A stretch of 19,488 bases of DNA from JBHELG01 sp046263195 (GCA_046263195.1 JBHELG010000099.1:1-19488); one strand, 5' to 3'. Positions 6,491 to 14,237 are shown, counted from the first letter of the stretch. The notes: generated by a model not told the origin, from the letters alone. Program-made: numbers and translations.

Positions 6491-7114
6491 GTGACGGTGG
6501 ACGGCACGGTCTTCAACCAGGACCCTCGGGAACGCAGCCCGCTCCAGCAGGAGCACGTGGAACTCACGCGACAGAAGATCCTCGACGGGCTCGTACGCGT
6601 ACTCGGCCGCGGGCTGGCGGGACTATCGGTGCCTGCGGTCGCCCGCGAGTCGGGGGTCTCAGTGCCCACGGTCTACCGCTACTTCAAGAGCAGGGAGGAG
6701 CTGCTGCGCGGACTGGCGGAGGAGTACGAGGCGCGGCTCGAAGCCGCCAGCAACCTGCCACCTCCACCTCCCGACGTGGACAGGCTGAGCTCCTATCTTC
6801 GCATGCTCTTCGTCAGATACGGGGAGATGGAGGCGACGTTCCCCGCCTTCTTGGCGGCCGCTGCGGGAGGCCAGGCACCTTCGAGCCATATGCTCCCGCG
6901 ACTGCGCATGATCGAGGACTGGCTCGATACGGTGGCCCCTGGCATGAACGATGAAGGACATAGTCGCCTCCGTGGTCTCATTGCCGTCCTCATAGCCCCG
7001 GATACCTTCCGTGCATTCACGGACTACTTGGGCTTGTCTTCCAGACAGGTGGCGGAGATAGTCGCCTGGGCCATTCGTCAACTTGTGCGGGAAGCGCAGA
7101 ATGAGAGGGGATAA
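6491..7114 (+). CDS. TetR-family transcriptional regulator
   Basis: The 207-residue protein has a helix-turn-helix at about residues 45-66 (LSVPAVARESGVSVPTVYRYF, followed by KSREELL), the hallmark of the family. The remaining, mainly helical 140 residues would bind an unknown ligand and form the dimer. GTG at 6491 is taken as start; GTG at 6497 is an alternative. No Shine-Dalgarno of good spacing is visible, so leaderless expression is likely. The 31-bp palindrome immediately upstream argues for autoregulation. No gene for an exporter or enzyme lies beside it: the divergent neighbour is the surface protein 723 bp away and the convergent one is PAC2, so its other targets cannot be named from here. 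Confidence 0.88.
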   Translation: MTVDGTVFNQDPRERSPLQQEHVELTRQKILDGLVRVLGRGLAGLSVPAVARESGVSVPTVYRYFKSREELLRGLAEEYEARLEAASNLPPPPPDVDRLSSYLRMLFVRYGEMEATFPAFLAAAAGGQAPSSHMLPRLRMIEDWLDTVAPGMNDEGHSRLRGLIAVLIAPDTFRAFTDYLGLSSRQVAEIVAWAIRQLVREAQNERG

Positions 7115-7323
7115 GGTGCGGCTATTGGGTACGTCTTTCACGAGCGCTACTTGAGAACTGGCATGAGCAAGTCTTGCGATTGACGCAGATGGGAGCTGGG
7201 CTCTTACCTGCAGGTGACGAGCGATGTACGCACGGGCTTCGGTCTTGCTCCGAGACGTCGTTCGTAATATGTATCGGGTTCGGCCTCGCCCCGGCCGGAC
7301 AACGTCCAATTCCGCAGCAGAAG

Positions 7324-7341
7324 GGGACCACTTCGAGTCCC
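7324..7341 (-). terminator. weak hairpin between the convergent tetR and PAC2 genes
   Basis: GGGAC (7324-7328) and GTCCC (7337-7341) can form a 5-bp stem with an 8-base loop. On the minus strand it lies 15 bases past the PAC2 stop and is followed by CCTTCT. The rest of the 242-bp gap (7115-7356) shows no gene. Confidence 0.25.
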
Positions 7342-7356
7342 TAGCCCACGACGCCC

Positions 7357-8229
7357 CTAGGTGTTGTCGTCACCCTGGCTGCGCAGGAAACGCTCCAAAT
7401 CGGCGGCGATCTCATCCCCGGTTGGCAGCCCACCGAACCCGGCGTCGGCACGAAGGTTCTCGTCATACGCGAGTTCCAGCTGCCGGATATGCGCGACTAT
7501 CTCGGCGGAATTCGTTGCCGCCAAGTCCAGACGCTGGCGCTCATGCTCGGCTTGGACTTCCAGTTCTGCGAGGTCCAGCTTGACGCCGAGGAAGTCGGTG
7601 AGCACGGACAGAAGAGCGTGAGCGCCCGCCGGGTACTCTCCAGCAACGTAGTGGGGGATGCGGGCCCACAATCCGAGGGTTTGCAACCCCGCATCCCTCA
7701 TGGCCGCCTCGATGATGACCTGGCAGGAGGCGGGAACGGTCAGGCGCTCGTGAGGCCGACCGTACCGGTCCAGCAGTGCTTCATCGCTTCCGGTCGTGAT
7801 GACCTGGGTCGTCCGGGTGTGGGGGACAGGCGCGGGTACCGCTCCCATTCCAACGTAGCGGGCTGCGCCTGCCGTTTCGGCCAGCTCCACGAGATCGGCG
7901 CACAACTGCTGCCAGGCGAGGTCCGGCTCGGCACCCTTCACCAGCAGAACAGAGCTCCCGGGGGTGGGGGAGAGGGCGAAGACGGTGAGGGACGGCCATA
8001 CGGGGTGCTCCAGCAGCCCGCTGTCGATTGACAGGATCGGTCGACGGTCCCGGTAGTCGAACAGGGCATCGCCGTCGAACTCACCGATGCGATCGCCAGG
8101 CGAACTCCGTTGCAGCATCTCTCCGGCGAAAGAACCTGCCCGTCCTGCATCCGTCCATCCGTCGAGAGCGACGACGATGACCGGGTCGACGAGCCCGTCG
8201 AGGGTGCCGTCCAATCGCAGGATCTCCAT
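7357..8229 (-). CDS. PAC2 family protein
   Basis: The 290-residue protein matches the actinobacterial PAC2 family (Rv2125 type), named for similarity to the eukaryotic proteasome-assembly chaperone PAC2. It starts MEILRLDGTLDGLVDPVIVVALDGWTDAGRAG, the typical N-terminal strand with the GWTDAG-like turn. It continues with a phosphorylase-like core including YVGMGAVPAPVPHTR, the SCQVIIEAAMRDAG region and GLWARIPHYVAGEYPAGAHALLSVLTDFLGVKLD, and ends in a charged helical tail. A role in proteasome assembly is not proven in bacteria. ATG at 8229 is supported by TACCAT at 8237-8242 on the minus strand, placed 7 bases upstream as for leaderless transcripts. Longer in-frame starts (8238, 8430) add residues unlike the family. 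Confidence 0.85.
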   Translation of the reverse strand: MEILRLDGTLDGLVDPVIVVALDGWTDAGRAGSFAGEMLQRSSPGDRIGEFDGDALFDYRDRRPILSIDSGLLEHPVWPSLTVFALSPTPGSSVLLVKGAEPDLAWQQLCADLVELAETAGAARYVGMGAVPAPVPHTRTTQVITTGSDEALLDRYGRPHERLTVPASCQVIIEAAMRDAGLQTLGLWARIPHYVAGEYPAGAHALLSVLTDFLGVKLDLAELEVQAEHERQRLDLAATNSAEIVAHIRQLELAYDENLRADAGFGGLPTGDEIAADLERFLRSQGDDNT

Positions 8230-8236
8230 GCAACCC

Positions 8237-8242
8237 ATGGTA
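8237..8242 (-). promoter_or_regulatory. -10 element for leaderless PAC2 mRNA
   Basis: TACCAT on the minus strand is followed by seven bases and the ATG at 8229. It fits TANNNT, and no Shine-Dalgarno is present. Confidence 0.5.
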
Positions 8243-8551
8243 GGGCGGAGGCAGTGAAGAGCCGGAGTGTTCCCGGCGATCACCTGGGGACCCCTCCCGT
8301 GCATGCCGTCTCCACTCCGCTCGCGACGCTTCGGCCAGGCCACGAGCGCCGCACCTGGCGCTGCGCCGGTGAGGATGAAGCGGCACGAAACAGAAGCGAA
8401 GACGGGCCCGACCATGACAAGAGGCCCCATCCGGCTACACTTGGTCGCGTTGTCAATCCCGCCAGCAACAAAAGGGTCGCGTGGTCAGGACAGGGAACGT
8501 TCGGGCGAGCGGACTCAACCTCCTTGGCGGCCCCCAACCTACGGTGGTGGC
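8243..8551. other. 309-bp divergent intergenic region
   Basis: The region lies between the divergent PAC2 and zinc-ribbon genes. It holds no convincing gene. A possible upstream plus-strand promoter is ATGACA (8414-8419) with TACACT (8436-8441), spacer 16. A TTGACA on the minus strand (8456-8451) has no matching -10 at the usual distance. Confidence 0.4.
8540..8545 (+). promoter_or_regulatory. -10 element for leaderless zinc-ribbon mRNA
   Basis: TACGGT is followed by six bases and the ATG at 8552, the layout of a leaderless actinobacterial gene. Confidence 0.5.
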
Positions 8552-8824
8552 ATGAACGAGATGGGTAGGGACACCCTCGAGCTCACGCTCCCCGAGCAGC
8601 GCGACTGTACGCGGTGCGACGGCACGCAGCACCTGGTTGCATCCCATTCCGGGCTTGGCAAGTACCGCTGCGACACGTGTGAGCTGGTCGTAGGCTTCGA
8701 CCTCGAGGCCGACCCGGTCGAATTCCTCCTCCACCGCGGGCTCCCCGGTAGCTACACGAAGCAGGCTTGGGGGCCGCAGCTCGGACCCGAGGAACAGCGC
8801 CTCTCCCCAGCCGGTCGCGGCTGA
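8552..8824 (+). CDS. small zinc-ribbon protein
   Basis: The 90-residue product has two CxxC knuckles, C19-TR-C22 and C40-DT-C43, about 17 residues apart, the pattern of a zinc ribbon. Between them is a conserved-looking GLGKYRCDTC stretch, and after them VVGFDLEADPVEFLLHRGLPGSYTK. It resembles small uncharacterised actinobacterial proteins; no function is known to me. It could bind nucleic acid or a protein partner. The start at 8552 is favoured by TACGGT six bases upstream; an in-frame ATG at 8561 would shorten it by three residues. It converges with the gluD gene, with only 28 bases between the stops. Confidence 0.72.
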   Translation: MNEMGRDTLELTLPEQRDCTRCDGTQHLVASHSGLGKYRCDTCELVVGFDLEADPVEFLLHRGLPGSYTKQAWGPQLGPEEQRLSPAGRG

Positions 8825-8852
8825 GCCCTCCCTTCGGAGCGCTCAAGAACGG

Positions 8853-9749
8853 TCATCGTGGGGTAGCTCCCCGAGGGTTCGTGCGGGCTTGTTCCGTCAT
8901 GAGCACGAGGTCTTCGGGTCCTCCGGCGACATGGATGCCTTCAGCGCCGAAACGGCGGGCCTGGCGCCGCTCGAGCGCGGCAGCGAGGCGACCGAGGACG
9001 TAGTTCACCGCGACGAAGACGAGAGCGACGAGCGTGAGCGCCTGAAGCGGGTTGTCGTGGAAGGTGCCTGTCAGCTGACCGGCCCGGACGAGCTCCTCGT
9101 AGGCGATGATCGCCCCGAGGGAAGTGTCCTTCAGCAGGGTCACAAGTTGGCTGACGATGGCCGGAACCATCCGTCGCGCCGCTTGGGGGACGACGACGAG
9201 AAACATGGTCTGCCAGTACGTCAATCCGATGGCGTAAGCGGCCTCGCTCTGCCCCCGCTCGAGCGAGAGGATTCCGGCTCGGAAGATCTCGGCGAGCACC
9301 GCGGCGTTGTAGGCGGTGAGAGCGATCACGAGGTAGGGGAGAGGACGGTCGAAGTTGAGGCCGAGCTTCGGCAGACCGAAGTAGGAGAAGATGACGAGGG
9401 TGAGCAGCGGCAGGGCGCGGTAGAACTCGACGTAGACGCCAGCGATCCAGCGGGGGAGACCGGCACGAGCCAGGCGGCCCAGCGCGAGCAGACCGCCTAC
9501 CGCGAGGGCGAGCACTCCGGCGAGCAACGCTGCCCGTAGCGTGCTGAGCAGCCCCTGGGCGAGGAAGCCCAAGACGTCGAGCGTGAAGAGCGGTCTCCAG
9601 CGGGCAGGAGCGAACTGTCCGCGTGCCACCAGTCGGGCCACCGCTGCCGCCGTGGTTGCGCTGAGCAGGACGACCGCGGCGACGGTTGCGAGGCGCACCC
9701 GCCGACGAACGACCGGGCCGAGTTCTTCGGAGAGAAGCGTCGCGCTCAC
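8853..9749 (-). CDS. gluD: amino acid ABC transporter permease, GluD type
   Basis: The 298-residue protein is one of the two membrane subunits of the importer encoded by this operon. After a basic N-terminus it has a first membrane span at about 20-40 and then the HisM-type permease core: LLSTLRAALLAGVLALAVGGLLAL, VEFYRALPLLTLVIFSYFGLP, YNAAVLAEIFRAGILSLERGQSEAAYAIGLTYWQ (the EAA loop that contacts the ATPase), PQAARRMVPAIVSQLVTLLKDTSLGAII and a last span. The cytoplasmic tail of about 30 residues is extra. The GTG start overlaps the gluC stop in a GTGA arrangement, so translation is probably coupled. It is the last gene of the operon. Confidence 0.88.
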   Translation of the reverse strand: MSATLLSEELGPVVRRRVRLATVAAVVLLSATTAAAVARLVARGQFAPARWRPLFTLDVLGFLAQGLLSTLRAALLAGVLALAVGGLLALGRLARAGLPRWIAGVYVEFYRALPLLTLVIFSYFGLPKLGLNFDRPLPYLVIALTAYNAAVLAEIFRAGILSLERGQSEAAYAIGLTYWQTMFLVVVPQAARRMVPAIVSQLVTLLKDTSLGAIIAYEELVRAGQLTGTFHDNPLQALTLVALVFVAVNYVLGRLAAALERRQARRFGAEGIHVAGGPEDLVLMTEQARTNPRGATPR

Positions 9750-10390
9750 CGCTTGAAGGCCAGTCGCCGCTCGAGCACCCCTACCGCCAGTCCCGAGGGG
9801 TAGGTCAGCAGCAGGTAGGCGAGCGCGATCCCGATCAGGGTCTGCAGCGGTTGCGCGTAGTCGGTTACGAGCCGGGAGGCTACATGGGTCAGGTCGACGA
9901 CCGCGATCGTAGACGCGACCGAGGTGTTCTTCGTCAGTGCGATGAACAGGTTGCCGAGAGGTTGAACGACGCTGCGCAGCGCCTGGGGTAGCACGACGAT
10001 CAGCAAGGACTGGCCGAAGGTCAGTCCCAGCGACCGTGCAGCCTCCGCTTGTCCGCCCGCCACCGTGTTCAATCCGGACCGGACGGTCTCGCCGACGAAG
10101 GCGCCGGTGTAGAGCGACAGGACCATGACGGCGGTGGCAAACGGGGAGTACAGGAGCCCGATCTTCGGCAGTCCGAAGAAGAAGAGGAAGAACAACACGA
10201 GCAGGGGAGTGTTACGGAAGAAGGTCACGTAGGCGGAGGCCGCGACCCGCAAGGGCGGGACCGGGCTGGCACGGCATCCGGCGAGAATGACTCCGATCGC
10301 GAATGCCCCAGCCCAGGCGAGGATGGTGAGCCCAACCGTCACGAGCATGCCCCCGACGATGAAGCCGAGGTTGTCGACGATGACGTCCAC
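9746..10390 (-). CDS. gluC: amino acid ABC transporter permease, GluC type
   Basis: The 214-residue permease is the second membrane subunit of the glutamate-type importer. It has about five hydrophobic spans, the family segments ASAYVTFFRNTPLLVLFFLFFFGLPKIG and YTGAFVGETVRSGLNTVAGGQAEAARSLGLTFGQ (EAA loop), then PQALRSVVQPLGNLFIALTKNTSVASTI. Length is normal for the GluC subunit. The start is GTG with a modest CGGAG ahead of it; 71 bases separate it from gluB. Its TGA overlaps the GTG of gluD. Confidence 0.88.
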   Translation of the reverse strand: MDVIVDNLGFIVGGMLVTVGLTILAWAGAFAIGVILAGCRASPVPPLRVAASAYVTFFRNTPLLVLFFLFFFGLPKIGLLYSPFATAVMVLSLYTGAFVGETVRSGLNTVAGGQAEAARSLGLTFGQSLLIVVLPQALRSVVQPLGNLFIALTKNTSVASTIAVVDLTHVASRLVTDYAQPLQTLIGIALAYLLLTYPSGLAVGVLERRLAFKR

Positions 10391-10461
10391 GCGCTCCGCT
10401 CAGTCCTCTCTCTCGGGCCTCCACATCTGCACGGTCGTCGCGGTCAGATGACGAGGCGTGC

Positions 10462-11343
10462 TCACGAGGACTCCAGCGACGGCGGCTCGGGCGCCGGACC
10501 GGCCACCTTTCCCAGGGTGCGCTCGTAGGCGGCCTTCCACTCGCCGTTGCTGCTGAAGATCTCGCTCAGCCGGCCGTTCAGGAAGTCGCGAAAAGCGGCG
10601 TCGTCCTTGGCGAAACCGATGCCCAACGGCTCCTCGGTGAAGGGGTTGCGGACCAGCTTGAAGGCCCCGCCGCTCCTGTCGATGAGCCCGAGCAGGATGG
10701 CGTCGTCCGTCGTCACCGCCTCGACGCGTCCGTCGCCGAGCGCCGCAGCGCACTCCGAATACGTCGGGAAGGTAAGGACCTGGGCCTGCGGCGCCCGTTG
10801 CTGCAGGTTCTTCAGGGAAGTCGAGCCCTCGGCGCTGCAGACCCGGCGTCCGTTCAGGCCTTCCACGCCCCTGATGTCCATATTATCGCTTTTGACCATG
10901 ATGTCCTGACCAGCGATGTAGTACGGTCCGGCGAAGGACACCTGCTGCTTCCGTTCCTCGGTGATGGTGTAGGTCGCGACCACCATGTCGACCTTCCCGT
11001 CGACGATCGACGATTCCCGCACCCTCGATGGGGTCTCGAGGAACTCGATTCTGCCCTCGATGTTGCCCTCCCCGAATATGCCCTCGGCCATGAGCTTCGC
11101 GATCTCGACGTCGAAGCCCTCGACCTCACCGCCCGGCGCCTTCAAGCCGAACAGGGGCTGGTCGAACTTCGTCCCGACCCGCATGCGGCCCGCTTGCTGC
11201 AGCCTGGCCATCGTCGAACCGGGTGGAAAGCTCGCAAGGTCCCCGCCGCTTCCGCCGCTCGGCGCCCCGCCGCCACCGCCGCCGCAGGCGACGACAACCG
11301 CGAGCAGGAGTGCGAGGATCGCGGCCCGCCAAGACCCCGTCAT
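10462..11343 (-). CDS. gluB: glutamate/polar amino acid-binding lipoprotein, GluB type
   Basis: This is the extracellular substrate-binding subunit, 293 residues. It begins MTGSWRAAILALLLAVVVAC, a lipoprotein signal with the acylated Cys at position 20, followed by a glycine/serine linker. The SBP_bac_3 domain follows: MRVGTKFDQPLFGLKAPGGEVEGFDVEIAKLMAEGIFG, the ETPSRVRESSIVDGKVDMVVATYTITEERKQQVSFAGPYYIAGQDIMV hinge and ligand region, and a C-terminal lobe with VEAVTTDDAILLGL. The sequence is closest in style to GluB of Corynebacterium, so glutamate is the likely ligand, though related polar amino acids cannot be excluded. GGAGGG lies before the ATG at 11343; longer frames upstream lack a signal peptide start. 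Confidence 0.88.
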   Translation of the reverse strand: MTGSWRAAILALLLAVVVACGGGGGGAPSGGSGGDLASFPPGSTMARLQQAGRMRVGTKFDQPLFGLKAPGGEVEGFDVEIAKLMAEGIFGEGNIEGRIEFLETPSRVRESSIVDGKVDMVVATYTITEERKQQVSFAGPYYIAGQDIMVKSDNMDIRGVEGLNGRRVCSAEGSTSLKNLQQRAPQAQVLTFPTYSECAAALGDGRVEAVTTDDAILLGLIDRSGGAFKLVRNPFTEEPLGIGFAKDDAAFRDFLNGRLSEIFSSNGEWKAAYERTLGKVAGPAPEPPSLESS

Positions 11344-11380
11344 GGTTCCCTCCGCCTTCTTTGTCTGTCTTTCACCTGTG

Positions 11381-11400
11381 CCCCCGCCCGCCTTCGGGGG
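11381..11400 (-). terminator. intra-operon hairpin between gluA and gluB
   Basis: CCCCCG (11381-11386) and CGGGGG (11395-11400) form a six-bp G/C stem with an 8-base loop in the 92-bp gap between gluA and gluB. The short palindrome GACAA-TC-TTGTC is at 11405-11416 next to it. It may act as an attenuator or an mRNA-stability element that adjusts binding protein against ATPase. Confidence 0.35.
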
Positions 11401-11435
11401 TTGGGACAATCTTGTCACGTCGCTTCGCCTGGCCC

Positions 11436-12179
11436 TCAGTGGTGGAGGATCTTCGACAGGAAGTCCTGGGCCCGTTCGGTCTCTGGACTGGAGAAGAAAC
11501 GCGCAGGCGGAGCGACCTCCACGACGCGGCCTGAATCCATGAAGGCGATGCGGTTGGCCGCCGAGCGGGCGAAGCCCATCTCGTGGCTCACGACGATCAT
11601 GGTCATGCCGTCGAGGGCGAGCTCGAGCATGACGTCGAGCACCTCCTTGATCATCTCCGGGTCGAGGGCCGAGGTAGGTTCGTCGAAGAGCATGAGCTTG
11701 GGGTCCATGGCCAGCGCTCGAGCGATCGCGGCTCGTTGTTGTTGGCCTCCCGACAGCTCCGCCGGGTAGCGCTCGGCCTTGTCCGCTATGCCGACCCGGT
11801 CGAGCAGCCGCATCGCCTTGTCTCGCGCCGCGCGCTTGCCGAGCTTGCGCACCCGAATGGGACCGAGGGTGACGTTGTCGAGCACCGTCTTGTGCGCGAA
11901 GAGGTTGAAGTTCTGAAACACCATCCCGATGTCCGCACGCAGCCTCGCCAGGGCCCTGCCCTCCTGGGGCAGCTCCCGCCCGTCGACGAGAATGCGTCCG
12001 CTGTCGACCGGCTCGAGTCGGTTGATGCAGCGGAGCAGCGTCGACTTGCCGGAACCCGAGGGCCCGATGACGACGACGACCTCAGCCTCGTCGACGGAGA
12101 GGTCGACTTCCCGGAGCACATGGAGAGCGCCGAAGAACTTGTTCACGCGCTCGAGCACGACGAGCGGCTGGCCCTCCAC
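11436..12179 (-). CDS. gluA: amino acid ABC transporter ATP-binding protein, GluA type
   Basis: The 247-residue ATPase powers the importer. Walker A is GPSGSGKST at 39-47, the Q-loop is MVFQNFNLF at about 87-94, the signature is LSGGQQQR at 142-149, Walker B is LMLFDEP at 162-168 with the D-loop SALDPE after it, and the switch histidine is in VVSHEMGFA. This matches the GlnQ/HisP/GluA polar amino acid class in length and sequence. The GTG start at 12179 has CAGGAGA about six bases upstream; a longer frame to 12338 adds 53 residues that overlap the promoter and resemble no family member. It is the first gene of gluA-gluB-gluC-gluD, the same order as in Corynebacterium. Confidence 0.9.
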   Translation of the reverse strand: MEGQPLVVLERVNKFFGALHVLREVDLSVDEAEVVVVIGPSGSGKSTLLRCINRLEPVDSGRILVDGRELPQEGRALARLRADIGMVFQNFNLFAHKTVLDNVTLGPIRVRKLGKRAARDKAMRLLDRVGIADKAERYPAELSGGQQQRAAIARALAMDPKLMLFDEPTSALDPEMIKEVLDVMLELALDGMTMIVVSHEMGFARSAANRIAFMDSGRVVEVAPPARFFSSPETERAQDFLSKILHH

Positions 12180-12203
12180 GTTCGTCTCCTGGCCCTTTTG
12201 GCT

Positions 12204-12232
12204 CGTAGACGCTAACAGGACACACCCGTCAA
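12204..12232 (-). promoter_or_regulatory. candidate promoter of the gluABCD operon
   Basis: On the minus strand TTGACG (12232-12227) is separated by 17 bases from TCTACG (12209-12204), 24 bases before the gluA start. The -35 is good; the -10 is weak. Confidence 0.4.
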
Positions 12233-12328
12233 CCCCTGAGTTTCCGGCCCTGATGAGCCGCTCCCAGGGCGGGTCGCTAGGCTCGCCCGCACTCCCGGCG
12301 ATCGCCAGGAGTAGCTTCGGAGGCATGC

Positions 12329-13333
12329 GTGGTCCCATTTTGGGTCTGGGTCGTGTTCGTGGCCGGACTCGTGGTCCTGCTGCTGCTGGACCTGCTCGTT
12401 TTCCACCGGGAAGCCCACCGGGTGAGCACGAGAGAGGCGGCGATAGCGTCTGCCGCGTGGGTAGGCCTCGGGCTCGCTTTTGCCGTTGCGGTGTTCTTCT
12501 GGTTCGGCTTCGAGGAGACGCAGGCCTATCTGACCGGCTACCTCATAGAGAAGAGCCTCTCGGTCGACAACCTCTTCGTCTTCGTGCTCATCTTCAGTTA
12601 CTTCAAGATCCCCAACAAGTATCAGCACCGCGTCCTGTTCTGGGGCGTGCTCGGGGCGTTCGTGTTCCGCGGCCTCTTCATCGCGGCCGGCGCCGCACTG
12701 CTGAACCGCTTCTCGTGGATCGCGTTCATCTTCGGTGCCTTCCTCGTCTACACGGCCTACAAGCTCGGCTCGCAAGAGCAGGTGGAGGTGCATCCCGAGG
12801 ACAACCCCGTCTTGAACTTCGTCCGTCGCTTCATCCCGATCACGAAGGACCTGCGTGGCCAGAAACTGTTCGTGCGCGAAGACGGTCGGTTGAAGGTCAC
12901 CCCGCTCTTCGCCGTGCTCGTGGTCATCGAGACCACGGACATCATCTTCGCGGTCGATTCGATCCCGGCCATCTTCGGCGTGACACGCGACCCCTTCATC
13001 GTCTTCTCATCCAACGCGTTCGCCCTGCTCGGCCTGCGGGCGCTCTACTTCCTGCTCGCCGATCTCGTGGCCCGCTTCCGCTACCTCGACAAGGGACTCG
13101 CGCTCATCCTCGGCATCATCGGCGTGAAGCTCATCTACGAGGAATTCGTCCACATGCACGCGGAGGGCAACCTGCCCTGGCTGCCCGAATGGGCCGTCGT
13201 CCATATCCCGCCGTGGGCACCGCTCGTGCTCGTCGCGGCAATCATCACGGTCGCGGTCGTGCTGTCTCTGCGCAACCCTCGCCCTCCAGATGAGGTTGAG
13301 GGCGCCCTCGCCCAGGTGGAGCACTCCGAGTAG
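12329..13333 (+). CDS. TerC/Alx family integral membrane protein
   Basis: The 334-residue protein has about nine hydrophobic spans and the two sequence-related acidic motifs of the TerC family: EKSLSVDNLFVF at about 73-84 and ETTDIIFAVDSIPAIF at about 200-215, with a further Asp20 in the first span. It also has the Alx-like KIPNKYQHRVLFWGVLGAFVFRG segment. Members export manganese or protect secreted metalloproteins from excess metal; some are linked to tellurite resistance or pH response. Which applies here cannot be told. GTG at 12329 follows GGAGG at 12319-12323. No manganese (yybP-ykoY) riboswitch was recognised upstream. It is divergent from gluA. Confidence 0.9.
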   Translation: MVPFWVWVVFVAGLVVLLLLDLLVFHREAHRVSTREAAIASAAWVGLGLAFAVAVFFWFGFEETQAYLTGYLIEKSLSVDNLFVFVLIFSYFKIPNKYQHRVLFWGVLGAFVFRGLFIAAGAALLNRFSWIAFIFGAFLVYTAYKLGSQEQVEVHPEDNPVLNFVRRFIPITKDLRGQKLFVREDGRLKVTPLFAVLVVIETTDIIFAVDSIPAIFGVTRDPFIVFSSNAFALLGLRALYFLLADLVARFRYLDKGLALILGIIGVKLIYEEFVHMHAEGNLPWLPEWAVVHIPPWAPLVLVAAIITVAVVLSLRNPRPPDEVEGALAQVEHSE

Positions 13334-13394
13334 CAGAGGAGGGCCTTTCCGGCACACAGTGGCGTCGGCGAGCGGACGGAGCGGGCAGCCTCGC

Positions 13395-13400
13395 TACGCT
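13395..13400 (+). promoter_or_regulatory. -10 element for leaderless rnhA mRNA
   Basis: TACGCT is followed by seven bases and the ATG at 13408. No ribosome site is seen. Confidence 0.5.
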
Positions 13401-13407
13401 GCAGAGA

Positions 13408-14076
13408 ATGCAGGACCTCGTCTGTGATCGCTGCGGCGCCTCCTTCGCGCTCTCTGAGCAGCTGCGTGAGCGCTACCCCACGTGGCGGCCGCGGCTGTGC
13501 CGTCAGTGCCACAAGCGGACCACTGGGACCGGTGGCGCTGACCGAGCTCCCTCCGCTCGGGGCGGCGGCGGCCGCTCCCTGAGAGGGCCGGTCGAGGAGA
13601 ATCTTGCGCTGGCCGATGTACTCGAGCGTTACCACGAGGGGCCGAAGACCGGGGTGTTCACCGATGGCAGCGCCCAACCCAATCCGGGCCCCGGAGGATG
13701 GGGAGCCGTCTTTGTCGTGGATGACCACGTCGTCGAACAATCCTACGGCCACGAGCCGCACACGACCAACAACCGCATGGAGCTGACCGCGCTCATCCAC
13801 GGGTGTGACCTCGTCCCAGCCGGGCAGCCGACCACCATCTACACGGACAGCAGGCTCGCGTTCGACACGATCACGAAGTGGGCCGAGGGGTGGAAGCGCC
13901 GCGGGTGGAAGCGTAAGACCGGTGAGATCAGCAACCTCGATCTCGTGCGGGAGCTCTACGCACGTATGACGTCGCGACCGGAGCTCGCGCTCGAGTGGGT
14001 CCCCGCGCACAGGGGTTATCGCTGGAACGAGTACGCCGACGCCCTGTCGACCGGCTACCTGCGGGAGGAGCTGTGA
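13408..14076 (+). CDS. ribonuclease HI with N-terminal zinc-ribbon-like module
   Basis: The enzyme should cut the RNA strand of RNA-DNA hybrids. Of its 222 residues, about 80-220 form an RNase HI domain with all four catalytic acids: Asp86 in FTDGSAQPNPGPGGWG, Glu125 in NNRMELTAL, Asp147 in IYTDSRL and Asp211 in NEYADAL. The basic handle (KWAEGWKRRGWKRK) that grips the hybrid is present. His201 in the WVPAHRG segment sits where the family has its mobile histidine. Residues 1-36 hold C6xxC9 and C31xxC34, a zinc-ribbon-like unit that standard RNase HI lacks, joined by a Gly/Arg/Ser-rich linker. A TACGCT seven bases ahead suggests a leaderless transcript. Its 3' end overlaps an antisense small gene by 22 bp. 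Confidence 0.9.
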   Translation: MQDLVCDRCGASFALSEQLRERYPTWRPRLCRQCHKRTTGTGGADRAPSARGGGGRSLRGPVEENLALADVLERYHEGPKTGVFTDGSAQPNPGPGGWGAVFVVDDHVVEQSYGHEPHTTNNRMELTALIHGCDLVPAGQPTTIYTDSRLAFDTITKWAEGWKRRGWKRKTGEISNLDLVRELYARMTSRPELALEWVPAHRGYRWNEYADALSTGYLREEL

Positions 14077-14237
14077 TCCCCGTCGTGCGGCGCACCTGAG
14101 GCAGGGCGCACACCCGTCTCCCGCATCCTGCGCAGTTCCTGCCAGATCCCGAAGCCGATCCTGGTCATGAACACGGTGGCCAGCAGGCCCAGGACCGCTC
14201 CCGCAACCCCGAGCCAGGCGAGTAGCTCGGCATTCAT
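14055..14237 (-). CDS. small single-span membrane protein
   Basis: The 60-residue product starts MNAELLAWLGVAGAVLGLLATVFMTRIGFGIWQELRRM: one hydrophobic segment (about 5-24) followed by an amphipathic, arginine-rich helix and a hydrophilic tail. GAGGT lies five bases before the ATG at 14237. It overlaps the end of the RNase H gene on the other strand by 22 bp. I do not recognise the family. The clean membrane segment and ribosome site argue that it is real. Confidence 0.55.
   Translation of the reverse strand: MNAELLAWLGVAGAVLGLLATVFMTRIGFGIWQELRRMRETGVRPASGAPHDGDHSSSRR

Noticed and set aside
7224..7345. Possible tRNA end (TTCGAGTCC string near 7332)
   Set aside because: The five bases on each side of the TTCGAGT loop do not pair, and no acceptor, D or anticodon arm can be built upstream.
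8230..8430. 67-residue N-terminal extension of PAC2
   Set aside because: The extension is unlike family members, and the TACCAT box 7 bases before 8229 supports the shorter start.
8860..8872. GGGG-TAGCT-CCCC hairpin at the end of gluD
   Set aside because: Only four base pairs and inside the coding sequence; too weak to call a terminator.
12180..12328. Manganese (yybP-ykoY) riboswitch upstream of terC
   Set aside because: Some terC-type genes carry one, but no recognisable conserved loops were found in this short divergent gap.
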